Positions 1 through 7,875 of a stretch of 7,875 bases of DNA are shown one piece after another. The notes under the pieces are model-generated. The model was given only the letters and a program-made list of their open reading frames with translations. It was not told where the DNA came from and made no database searches. The position numbers and the translations under genes are program-made. The stretch's first letter is position 1, and every line of letters starts with the position of its first letter. Origin of the DNA: an uncultured Oscillospiraceae bacterium (GTDB lineage Bacteria; Bacillota; Clostridia; Oscillospirales; Acutalibacteraceae); NCBI GenBank assembly GCA_900555705.1, contig USLV01000045.1, positions 1 through 7,875 of the forward strand, written 5' to 3'.

Positions 1-42
1 GTAGAGAGGTCTCGTGGGCTCGGAGATGTGTATAAGAGACAG
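1..42. other. Sequencing adapter contamination (Illumina Nextera i7 side)
   Basis: Bases 9-42 match the 34-base Nextera read-2 transposase adapter, including the Tn5 mosaic end AGATGTGTATAAGAGACAG at 24-42. Bases 1-8 (GTAGAGAG) sit exactly where the 8-base i7 index would be and, from memory, equal the adapter-strand sequence of index N707. This stretch is a library artefact left on the contig end, not genome. It matters for annotation because it places an in-frame TAA (33-35) just upstream of the first gene, which makes a truncated gene look complete. Confidence 0.97.
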
Positions 43-44
43 CT

Positions 45-2117
45 TTTGCCGAGCGGCATGGCCGTGATTGCCCACCGCCGATGGATGCGGACGCCTATAC
101 AGGTGATGCCTATCTCGGGGTGGACGCGGGCTCGACGACCACCAAGCTCGTCCTGATTTCCCCGGACGGCGGTCTGCTCTATACCTACTATGCCTCCAAC
201 GAGGGCAACCCGGTTGGGGTTGTGCTGGAGCAGCTGCGGGAGATCGAACGTCGTTTCGGCAACCGGATTACGATTCGCGGCAGCGCTGCGACCGGCTATG
301 GCGAGGAGCTCATCCAGCATGCGTTTCATATCGACCGGGGGCTGGTGGAGACGGTGGCGCATTATCGCGCCGCCCGCCATTTCTGCCCCGAGGTGGATTT
401 CATCATCGATATCGGTGGCCAGGACATGAAGTGTTTCAAGGTGCGGGGTGGCGCGATCGACAGCATCCTGCTCAACGAGGCCTGTTCCTCCGGCTGCGGT
501 TCCTTCATCGAGACCTTTGCCAAAGCACTCGGCTACGACATCGCGACCTTTTCGAAGCTGGGGCTTTTCGCCGAGAAGCCGGTTGACCTTGGTTCCCGCT
601 GCACGGTGTTCATGAACTCCTCGGTCAAGCAGGCACAGAAGGAGGGCGCGGGCGTCGAGGACATCTCCGCCGGCCTGTCGATGAGCATTGTCAAAAACGC
701 CATCTATAAGGTGATCCGCGCCGCCGACCCGACCGAGCTCGGCCGGCACATCGTTGTGCAGGGCGGCACCTTCCTCAACGACGCGGTGCTGCGCAGCTTC
801 GAGTTGGAGCTCGGAGCCGACGTCGTCCGTCCGACCATTGCCGGTATCATGGGTGCCTATGGTGCGGCGCTGTATGCGAAGGACAAGGCGCACCCGGACG
901 AGGTGTCCGGCATCCTGACCGGGGAGGAACTCCGGGATTTCGTGCACACCGCGAAGTCCTCTCAGTGCGGTCTCTGTGGCAACCATTGTCAGCTGACGAT
1001 CAACAGCTTCGGCGGTGACCGCCGGTTTATCTCGGGCAATCGTTGCGAGCGCCCGCTCGGCAAGGGAAAGGAAAAGGATATCCCGAACCTCTGCCAGTGG
1101 AAATATCAGTATCTCCGCAGTCTCGAAGGCGGTGAGAACCGCCGGGGGCGCATCGGTCTGCCGATGGGGCTCAATATGTATGAAAATCTGCCCTTCTGGC
1201 ATGCGATGCTGACCGCGATGGGCTTCGAGGTAGTGCTGTCGCCGGAATCCAGCCGTGCGCTCTACAGCCTCGGGCAGCACACCATCCCCTCCGACACCGT
1301 CTGCTATCCGGCCAAGCTGATGCACGGCCATATTGAGAAGCTGCTGGATATGGGGGTCGACGCGATCTTCTATCCCTGTATGCCCTATAACTTCGACGAG
1401 GGGAAGGGCGACAACCACTACAACTGTCCGGTTGTCGCCTATTATCCCGAGTTGCTCGCCGCAAATGTCGGTCGGCTTGCCGGAACGCGTTTCCTCTTTC
1501 CTTATTTTGGACTGCATCGGCCGCGTGATTTTGCGAAAAAGGCGGCGGCGTTCTTCGGAAAAGAATTTGGTGTGCCTGCGGCAGAGGTGAAGCGCGCGGC
1601 CGCGGCCGGTTACCGGGCGTATGAGGCGTATCTCGCGGAGCTGCGCAGCCGCGGCGAGGAGATGATCCGCTGGGCGCGGGAGAACGGGAGACGCATTATT
1701 GTGCTGTCCGGCCGTCCCTATCACGTCGATCCGGAGATCAACCACGGCATCGACGGCCTGATCTCCTCCTTCGGCCTCGTGGTGGTGACAGAGGACGCCG
1801 TAGCGTATCACGTGGATAAGCTGAACGTCAAGGTGCTCAACCAGTGGACCTATCACAGCCGCCTTTACAGTGCGGCGGAATATGTCACTACTCAGCCGGA
1901 TATGGAGCTTGTGCAGCTCGTATCCTTCGGCTGCGGTATCGATGCGATCACAACCGATGAAGTGCGCTCGATTCTCGAGAGCCGCGGCAAGCTCTATACG
2001 CAGCTCAAGATTGATGAGATCACCAATCTCGGCGCGGTCAAGATCCGCCTCCGCAGCCTGCTCGCCGCTGCCGAAGCGCGCGAGGCGGAGGGGCAGAAGA
2101 CTGCCGCCTCGATTTGA
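45..2117 (+). CDS. Acyl-CoA dehydratase activase (BadF/HgdC type) fused to HgdB-like/DUF2229 region, 5'-truncated
   Basis: This is an ATP-dependent activase of the 2-hydroxyacyl-CoA dehydratase superfamily, which in known members passes one low-potential electron to a dehydratase iron-sulfur cluster in the cytoplasm. Residues are numbered from the Met at 81. An actin/Hsp70-fold ATPase domain (about 10-265) shows phosphate loops GVDAGSTTTK (13-22) and IIDIGGQDMK (108-117) and the late glycine motif VVQGGTFLND. Cys135 and Cys174 are 39 residues apart, the same spacing as the [4Fe-4S] ligands Cys127/Cys166 of HgdC. A second half (about 296-678) has a Cys cluster (296, 299, 303, 322), DTVCYPAK (Cys408), Cys433, Cys449 and SFGCGID (Cys618), and resembles HgdB. 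The reading frame stays open upstream of 81 to the adapter junction, encoding FAERHGRDCPPP, and no Shine-Dalgarno precedes the ATG at 81. The gene therefore very likely begins outside the window, probably with a first BadF domain as in roughly 1400-residue relatives. The substrate is unknown. Confidence 0.88.
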   Translation, partial: FAERHGRDCPPPMDADAYTGDAYLGVDAGSTTTKLVLISPDGGLLYTYYASNEGNPVGVVLEQLREIERRFGNRITIRGSAATGYGEELIQHAFHIDRGLVETVAHYRAARHFCPEVDFIIDIGGQDMKCFKVRGGAIDSILLNEACSSGCGSFIETFAKALGYDIATFSKLGLFAEKPVDLGSRCTVFMNSSVKQAQKEGAGVEDISAGLSMSIVKNAIYKVIRAADPTELGRHIVVQGGTFLNDAVLRSFELELGADVVRPTIAGIMGAYGAALYAKDKAHPDEVSGILTGEELRDFVHTAKSSQCGLCGNHCQLTINSFGGDRRFISGNRCERPLGKGKEKDIPNLCQWKYQYLRSLEGGENRRGRIGLPMGLNMYENLPFWHAMLTAMGFEVVLSPESSRALYSLGQHTIPSDTVCYPAKLMHGHIEKLLDMGVDAIFYPCMPYNFDEGKGDNHYNCPVVAYYPELLAANVGRLAGTRFLFPYFGLHRPRDFAKKAAAFFGKEFGVPAAEVKRAAAAGYRAYEAYLAELRSRGEEMIRWARENGRRIIVLSGRPYHVDPEINHGIDGLISSFGLVVVTEDAVAYHVDKLNVKVLNQWTYHSRLYSAAEYVTTQPDMELVQLVSFGCGIDAITTDEVRSILESRGKLYTQLKIDEITNLGAVKIRLRSLLAAAEAREAEGQKTAASI

Positions 2118-2151
2118 GAGACCGATCCACGCAAATGCTGTTGCTGTAACC

Positions 2152-2162
2152 AGGGGAAAGGA
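2152..2162 (+). promoter_or_regulatory. Ribosome binding site of the HgdB-like gene
   Basis: A purine-rich AGGGGAAAGGA stretch ends 9 bases before the ATG at 2172. It shows that the second dehydratase-family gene is translated on its own and is not a frameshifted continuation of the gene that stops at 2117. The 54-base gap between the two genes holds no other clear signal. Confidence 0.75.
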
Positions 2163-2171
2163 ACAATCTGC

Positions 2172-3491
<1,320 letters not shown>

Positions 3492-3503
3492 CGCGATGGG
3501 GCG

Positions 3504-3556
3504 ATCCGCATAAATCCGTCTCGTTCGGCGAAGACTATCGCCGAGGTGATGCGGAT
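3504..3556 (+). promoter_or_regulatory. Nested inverted repeats in the tepA leader, covering its ribosome binding site
   Basis: An outer pair, ATCCGCAT (3504-3511) and ATGCGGAT (3549-3556), is a perfect 8-bp inverted repeat whose right arm abuts the tepA ATG. Inside it lies a perfect 7-bp stem, TCGGCGA (3525-3531) and TCGCCGA (3538-3544), with a 6-base loop. The Shine-Dalgarno GAGGTG (3543-3548) falls across the right arm of the inner stem and the gap between the right arms. If it folds in RNA it could limit translation initiation of tepA. No T-run follows, so it is not a standard terminator. Chance pairing in GC-rich DNA is possible. Confidence 0.35.
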
Positions 3557-4300
3557 ATGTGCGATACCGAGCAAAATAACGGTTCCAATCCAAACGGAAA
3601 CGACAATGGCACAAAACGGCGGGAGGAAAAGGAGTCCGCCGTTTTGCAGACGCAGCTCAAGGATATGGTGGAGACCGGTGCGGTCACCACTTACAACGGG
3701 CGGCATACCATCCATTGCCTGACGATTATCGGGCAGATCGAGGGGCATTATGCCCTCTCCAGTGAAAACAAGACGACCAAATATGAGCATGTGATTCCGC
3801 AGATTGTGGCGATCGAAGAGAGCCGCGAGATCGAGGGGATGCTCATCCTGCTCAACACGGTTGGCGGCGATATCGAGGCGGGGCTCGCGCTGGCGGAGCT
3901 GATCTCGGGGATGAAGAAGCCGACGGTTTCGCTTGTGCTTGGCGGTGGCCATTCGATCGGTGTGCCGCTCGCGGTCGCAGCCAAGCGATCCTTTATTGCT
4001 CCTTCCGCGACCATGACGATCCACCCGGTTCGCACGACGGGGCTGGTGCTCGGCGTGCCGCAGGCATTCCGCTATTTCGAGCGGATGCAGGAGCGGATCA
4101 CGCAGTTCGTGACCGGTCATTCCAACCTGTCGCCTGAACGATTCCGGGAGCTCTCACTCAACACCGACGAGCTCACAACCGACATGGGCAGTGTGCTGGA
4201 CGGCCCGAGGGCGGTCGGTGAGGGACTGATTGATGAGCTCGGCTCTCTCTCGGATGCGATCGGGGCGCTCTATACACTGATTGAAAACGGTAGTAACTGA
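3557..4300 (+). CDS. tepA: TepA-like ClpP-family serine protease
   Basis: This 247-residue protein belongs to the ClpP/crotonase-fold protease family called TepA (translocation-enhancing protein, YmfB in Bacillus subtilis). The catalytic Ser is read as Ser133 in GGGHSIG, the His as His156 in MTIHPV, and the Asp probably as Asp209 in TTDMG. The spacing is close to that of the ClpP triad (97/122/171). NTVGGDIEAGLALAELI (from about residue 97) is the family's glycine-rich oxyanion strand region, and DGPRAVGEGLIDELG is the usual C-terminal helix. The N-terminal 30 residues are polar and Asn/Lys/Glu-rich, with no signal peptide or membrane segment. The same frame stays open into the preceding gene, but the ATG at 3557 has GAGGTG 8 bases upstream and gives the expected family length of about 245 residues. 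It lies 65 bases after the HgdB-like gene and 75 bases before ftsK; tepA next to spoIIIE is also the B. subtilis arrangement. The physiological substrate is uncertain. Confidence 0.9.
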   Translation: MCDTEQNNGSNPNGNDNGTKRREEKESAVLQTQLKDMVETGAVTTYNGRHTIHCLTIIGQIEGHYALSSENKTTKYEHVIPQIVAIEESREIEGMLILLNTVGGDIEAGLALAELISGMKKPTVSLVLGGGHSIGVPLAVAAKRSFIAPSATMTIHPVRTTGLVLGVPQAFRYFERMQERITQFVTGHSNLSPERFRELSLNTDELTTDMGSVLDGPRAVGEGLIDELGSLSDAIGALYTLIENGSN

Positions 4301-4301
4301 C

Positions 4302-4351
4302 ACGGGCGGTAGCCCGTTACATACAACCGTCTCCCGGAAAGGAATGGGAGG
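4302..4351 (+). other. Two short hairpins between tepA and ftsK
   Basis: Directly after the tepA stop, ACGGGC (4302-4307) pairs with GCCCGT (4312-4317) around a GGTA loop. Further on, CTCCC (4331-4335) pairs with GGGAG (4346-4350). Neither is followed by a T-run, so neither looks like an intrinsic terminator that would separate the two genes. They may be RNA stability or processing elements, or chance. Confidence 0.25.
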
Positions 4352-4375
4352 CGTCGAAGGGACGGAAGCTGGTTT

Positions 4376-6826
4376 ATGGCGACCAAACGCAACAACAGCC
4401 GGAAATCCTCATCCAAGTCCACTCCAAAGCGCAGCTCTGCTGCGAAGGGACGGGTCAAAACCGAGCAGGAGAAGAGCGCGGCAAATCAGATGGCCGCCGT
4501 TCTGTTGCTGGCGGGGGCAATATTGCTGTTCTTTCTGCTGGTGATCGAGGGCGGCAGTCTGTGGGGGCTGCTGCACAGCTTTTTCTTCGGCCTGTTTGGC
4601 CTCTGCGCTTTCCTGTTGCCGCCGCTGATGGGGTATATTGCGGTGGCGATGGCGCGGGAAAAGACAGCGGGTTCGGTCGGCTCGAAGTTCTGGCAGTGCG
4701 TGCTGCTGATCGGCATGGCAGGCAGTGCGGTACATATTTTCACAAGCGACATCAACGGCAACTATTTTGCCGCGCTCGGCAACGGCTACCGGGACGGTAT
4801 GAACTGGGTCGGCGGCGGCTTTGTGGGCGTGATCCTCGGCTATCCGATGGAATATCTCTTCACGGATATCGGGGCGAAAATCATTGTGATTCTGCTGATT
4901 TTTGTATTTTTCATGCTTGTAACCGGCACAACGGTCATCACCTTCCTGCGCACGCTGATGAAGCCGGTCAAAAAAACGAAGCGCACCATTGAAGAGGTTA
5001 TGATCGCCAAGAGCGAGCAGAAAAAGGCGCCGATTATCGACGTCGATATCGGCGACGGCTATATCGATATGCCCGCCCATCCCGTTCGCTCCGAAAAAAA
5101 GAAACGGGAGAACACGAAGGCGGAAACTGCGACGCCGGCTGCTGATCTGCCGGTGATTCCGCCGGTGCAGGAGATGCCGGAGGAGGCGCCGTCGGACAAG
5201 CTGAACGCGCTTGAGCGGGCGGCGCAGGAGCTGCGTGCCGCGAATGGCGATGCACCGGTGAAGCTCGAGGATTTGGCAGTCGGCAAAAAGGAAACGGGTG
5301 TAGACGCTTCTATTGCGGCGGAGCTGCAGGCCGGGACGCTGCCGAACGAAGGCGCGGATGGCTACCGCTATCCGCCGATCTCGCTGCTTGACGAGGCGCG
5401 TCCGACAGACGACGCCAAGGCGCAGCAGGAGCAGCAGACCAACGCGGCGCTGCTGGTCAAGACGCTGAACGATTTCGGCGTCAGTACGAAAGTAATCGAC
5501 ATCTCGCGCGGCCCGTCGGTCACGCGCTATGAGCTGGAGCCGAGCGCCGGCGTCAAGCTCAGCAAGATCACCGGCCTTTCGGACGATATCGCGTTGCGGC
5601 TCGCGACGACCGGCGTCCGGATCGAGGCGCCGATCCCAAACAAGGCGGCGGTCGGCATCGAGGTGCCAAACCGCGTCAGCAGCATGGTCTGTCTCCGGGA
5701 ACTGATTGATTCGCCGGAATTTTCGCTGGCGAAAAGTAAGCTGACCGTTGCGCTCGGCCGCGATATTGCCGGTAAAATCGTGCTCGCCGATCTCGCGAAG
5801 ATGCCCCATCTGCTGATCGCGGGCACGACCGGCTCGGGTAAATCCGTCTGCACCAATTCCATGATCCAGAGCGTGCTCTACCGTGCGTCGCCGAGCGATG
5901 TGCGCATGCTGCTGATCGACCCGAAGCAGGTCGAATTCGGCGTCTATAACGGTATTCCGCACCTGCTGGTGCCGGTCGTGACCGATCCGCGGAAAGCGGC
6001 GGGCGCACTCGGCTGGGCGGTGACCGAGATGCTGAACCGCTATAAAATTTTTGCGGAAAACAACGTCCGTGACCTCGGCTCCTATAATGAACTCGCGAAA
6101 AAGAGCGACACGCTCCATGTCATGCCGCAGATCCTGATCGTGATCGACGAGCTGGCGGATCTGATGATGGCCGCCTCCAACGAGGTTGAGGACGCGATCG
6201 TCCGGCTGGCGCAGATGGCGCGCGCGGCGGGGATGCACCTCGTCATCGCCACCCAGCGCCCCTCCGTCGACGTCATCACCGGCCTCATCAAGGCGAACAT
6301 CCCGAGCCGCCTTGCGCTCACCGTCGCGTCGGCGGTTGACTCCCGGACGATTCTCGATGGCGGCGGCGCGGAGAAGCTGCTCGGCCGCGGCGATATGCTG
6401 TTCATGCCGGTTGGCCTGCCGAAACCGATGCGTGTGCAGGGCTGCTTTGTCAGCAACCGGGAGGTGGAGTCGGTCGTCGGCTTCCTCAAGAGCACCGAGG
6501 AGAGCGAATACGACGAAGCCATCATCCAGGAGATTGATCGTCAGGCCGCCGCGAGTGGAAAATCCGCTTCTAAGGCGGAGGAAAGCGATGAGGACGGGGA
6601 GAGCGATGAGATGCTGCCGCAGGCGATCGAGGTGGTGGTCGAGGCGGGCATGGCATCCACCTCGCTGTTACAGCGCAAGCTGCGCCTCGGCTACGCCCGT
6701 GCGGGCCGCATCATCGACGAGATGGAGCGGCGCGGCATTGTCGGGCCGCACGAGGGAAGCAAGCCGCGGCAGGTATTGCTCACGCGTCAGCAGTGGCTTG
6801 AGATGAATCTGAACCGGGAGGAATGA
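4376..6826 (+). CDS. ftsK: DNA translocase FtsK/SpoIIIE
   Basis: This 816-residue membrane-anchored motor pumps double-stranded DNA through the closing septum and, in spore formers, into the forespore. After a basic Ser/Lys-rich N-terminus come hydrophobic segments at about 39-57, 69-91, 105-122 and 145-191; the last could be one or two helices. A charged linker (about 192-350) precedes the motor. The motor has Walker A GTTGSGKS (483-490), Walker B ILIVIDE (586-592, Asp591/Glu592) and the conserved IATQRPSVDVITGLIKANIPSR stretch in two parts around residue 625. A winged-helix gamma domain (about 745-810) should read oriented chromosomal motifs. The length is close to B. subtilis SpoIIIE (787). 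The ATG at 4376 is the first possible start after an in-frame TAG at 4310, and GGAAG (4364-4368) lies 7 bases upstream. Sequence alone does not separate an FtsK from a SpoIIIE role; the adjacent tepA gene favours orthology with spoIIIE. Confidence 0.96.
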   Translation: MATKRNNSRKSSSKSTPKRSSAAKGRVKTEQEKSAANQMAAVLLLAGAILLFFLLVIEGGSLWGLLHSFFFGLFGLCAFLLPPLMGYIAVAMAREKTAGSVGSKFWQCVLLIGMAGSAVHIFTSDINGNYFAALGNGYRDGMNWVGGGFVGVILGYPMEYLFTDIGAKIIVILLIFVFFMLVTGTTVITFLRTLMKPVKKTKRTIEEVMIAKSEQKKAPIIDVDIGDGYIDMPAHPVRSEKKKRENTKAETATPAADLPVIPPVQEMPEEAPSDKLNALERAAQELRAANGDAPVKLEDLAVGKKETGVDASIAAELQAGTLPNEGADGYRYPPISLLDEARPTDDAKAQQEQQTNAALLVKTLNDFGVSTKVIDISRGPSVTRYELEPSAGVKLSKITGLSDDIALRLATTGVRIEAPIPNKAAVGIEVPNRVSSMVCLRELIDSPEFSLAKSKLTVALGRDIAGKIVLADLAKMPHLLIAGTTGSGKSVCTNSMIQSVLYRASPSDVRMLLIDPKQVEFGVYNGIPHLLVPVVTDPRKAAGALGWAVTEMLNRYKIFAENNVRDLGSYNELAKKSDTLHVMPQILIVIDELADLMMAASNEVEDAIVRLAQMARAAGMHLVIATQRPSVDVITGLIKANIPSRLALTVASAVDSRTILDGGGAEKLLGRGDMLFMPVGLPKPMRVQGCFVSNREVESVVGFLKSTEESEYDEAIIQEIDRQAAASGKSASKAEESDEDGESDEMLPQAIEVVVEAGMASTSLLQRKLRLGYARAGRIIDEMERRGIVGPHEGSKPRQVLLTRQQWLEMNLNREE

Positions 6827-6835
6827 GCCCGGGAG

Positions 6836-6842
6836 AAGGGGG
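6836..6842 (+). promoter_or_regulatory. Ribosome binding site that selects the GTG start of the YgiQ-like gene
   Basis: AAGGGGG ends 7 bases before the GTG at 6850, an ideal spacing. The competing in-frame ATG at 6823 overlaps the ftsK stop (ATGA), but its only upstream purine run, GGGAGG at 6816-6821, is just 1 base away. The spacing therefore favours GTG. Confidence 0.65.
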
Positions 6843-6849
6843 AAGACCG

Positions 6850-7875
6850 GTGCCGTTTTTGCCGATCACAAGAGATGAGATGACTGCCTGCGGGTGGGAC
6901 GAGCCGGATATTGTGCTCGTGACGGGAGACGCCTATGTCGATCACCCGAGCTTCGGTATCGCGATCATCTCCCGTGTGCTGGAGGCGGCGGGCCACCGCG
7001 TCTGTATCCTGCCGCAGCCGCAGTCGGCTGCGGATTTCGAGCGATTTGGCCGTCCGCGTCTCGGTTTTTTTGTCAGCGGCGGCAACATCGACTCCATGGT
7101 CGCACACTATACCGCTGCCAAACGGCGGCGCAGCGACGATGCCTATACCGCGGGCGGCAAGGCCGGTCGGCGACCGGATCGCGCGACCATCGTCTATTGC
7201 CGACAGATCCGCACGGTCTACGGCGATATCCCGATTGTCATCGGTGGGCTGGAGGCATCGCTCCGGCGCTTTGCGCATTACGATTACTGGGACGACGCGG
7301 TCCGCCCCTCGATCCTCGTGGACAGCACCGCCGATCTGCTGGTATACGGCATGGGGGAACGACAGGATACCGAAATTGCGGATCGGCTCGCGGCGGGGGA
7401 GCCGGTGTCCTCGATCACGGATATCCGCGGCACCTGCTATCTCGTTCCCGTCCGGGATTATACGCCGCGCCCCTGTGCGGAATGCCCCTCCTTTGAACGG
7501 GTACGGGAGCCGGACGAGAGCGGGAAGCGGCAGTATGCCGTCGCCAGCCGTATCCAGCAGGATGAGCAGGACGCGGTGCGGGGAAAGACGGTGATCCAGC
7601 GCCACGGCGACCGCATTCTTGTGCAGAATCCGCCGATGCCGCTGCTCGACACGCCGGCGTTCGACGCTGTCTATGAGCTGCCGTATATGCGGGATTATCA
7701 CCCGAGCTATGCGCCGCTCGGCGGCGTCCCCGGCATCGAAGAGGTTAAGTTCTCGCTCGTGCACAATCGCGGCTGCTTCGGTGCCTGCAATTTCTGTTCG
7801 ATTGCCTTTCATCAGGGGCGGCAGATCGCCTGCCGCAGTGAGGAGTCGGTCGTCCGTGAAGCGGAGGTACTGACC
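6850..7875 (+). CDS. ygiQ: YgiQ-family radical SAM protein, 3'-truncated by the window end
   Basis: The first 342 codons of a YgiQ/UPF0313 radical SAM protein are present; full-length members are usually about 600-700 residues. The start FLPITRDEM matches the family's N-terminus and is followed by the family stretches LVTGDAYVDHPSFG, ISRVLEAAGHRV, IVIGGLEASLRRF, HYDYWDD and LLVYGMGE. The [4Fe-4S]-binding CxxxCxxC motif is Cys309, Cys313, Cys316 in RGCFGACNFCSI, which in this superfamily binds the cluster that cleaves S-adenosylmethionine. The window ends 26 residues after the last of these Cys, so most of the catalytic barrel is missing from view. The reading frame has no stop from 6850 to 7875. 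The start is GTG, 23 bases after the ftsK stop; an upstream ATG at 6823 in the same frame would add nine residues. Tight spacing implies cotranscription with ftsK. The family's substrate is not known. Confidence 0.92.
   Translation, partial: MPFLPITRDEMTACGWDEPDIVLVTGDAYVDHPSFGIAIISRVLEAAGHRVCILPQPQSAADFERFGRPRLGFFVSGGNIDSMVAHYTAAKRRRSDDAYTAGGKAGRRPDRATIVYCRQIRTVYGDIPIVIGGLEASLRRFAHYDYWDDAVRPSILVDSTADLLVYGMGERQDTEIADRLAAGEPVSSITDIRGTCYLVPVRDYTPRPCAECPSFERVREPDESGKRQYAVASRIQQDEQDAVRGKTVIQRHGDRILVQNPPMPLLDTPAFDAVYELPYMRDYHPSYAPLGGVPGIEEVKFSLVHNRGCFGACNFCSIAFHQGRQIACRSEESVVREAEVLT

Noticed and set aside
24..42. A Tn5 transposon end at the start of the window
   Set aside because: The 19-bp mosaic end is an engineered sequence and is preceded by the complete Nextera adapter and index, so it is library-derived and not a natural mobile element.
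4302..4317. Intrinsic terminator after tepA
   Set aside because: The 6-bp stem is short and followed by TACATAC rather than a T-run, so it does not fit a rho-independent terminator.
4409..6238. A 609-codon open frame on the - strand opposite ftsK
   Set aside because: Its translation is rich in Arg, His and Gln with no recognisable motif, as expected from the complement of GC-rich coding sequence. The + strand has all FtsK motifs over the same span.
6787..7812. A 341-codon open frame on the - strand opposite the last gene
   Set aside because: It is a shadow of the YgiQ-like gene, whose + strand frame carries conserved family motifs including CxxxCxxC. The - strand product matches nothing I recognise.

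Overview
The window looks like the left end of an assembled contig from a GC-rich bacterium, most likely a clostridial Firmicute of the Oscillospiraceae/Ruminococcaceae type. The reasons are the four-gene content, strong Shine-Dalgarno sites, and a tepA-ftsK/spoIIIE pair that is conserved in Firmicutes. The lineage is an inference from gene content; there is no rRNA or other marker in the window. All five genes lie on the + strand, closely spaced, and read as one or two co-directional transcription units. No RNA gene, mobile element, CRISPR array or long gene-free stretch is present.

Positions 1-42 are not genomic. They match the Illumina Nextera i7-side adapter: an 8-base index, then the 34-base read-2 transposase adapter ending in the 19-bp mosaic end. 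Biological sequence starts at about 43, inside the first gene.

Left part (45-3491): two genes of the 2-hydroxyacyl-CoA dehydratase / activase superfamily. The first is cut off at its 5' end. It carries a BadF/HgdC-type ATPase activase domain followed by a cysteine-rich, HgdB-like half. The second is a separate HgdB-like iron-sulfur protein. Together they match most of the large fused 'acyl-CoA dehydratase activase-related' proteins of anaerobes, here split between two genes. The activase would use ATP to push low-potential electrons to a second iron-sulfur centre; the substrate is unknown.

Right part (3557-7875): a conserved housekeeping block. TepA is a ClpP-like serine protease. FtsK/SpoIIIE is the membrane-anchored double-stranded DNA translocase used in chromosome segregation and, in spore formers, forespore filling. 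The last gene is a YgiQ-family radical SAM protein that starts at GTG and runs off the end of the window. The leader of tepA contains two nested perfect inverted repeats around its ribosome binding site, the most notable non-coding structure seen.

I see no convincing undescribed defence or mobile system. The points most worth checking are the adapter-truncated contig end, the split activase/dehydratase pair with its possible pseudo-heterodimer, and the tepA leader fold.
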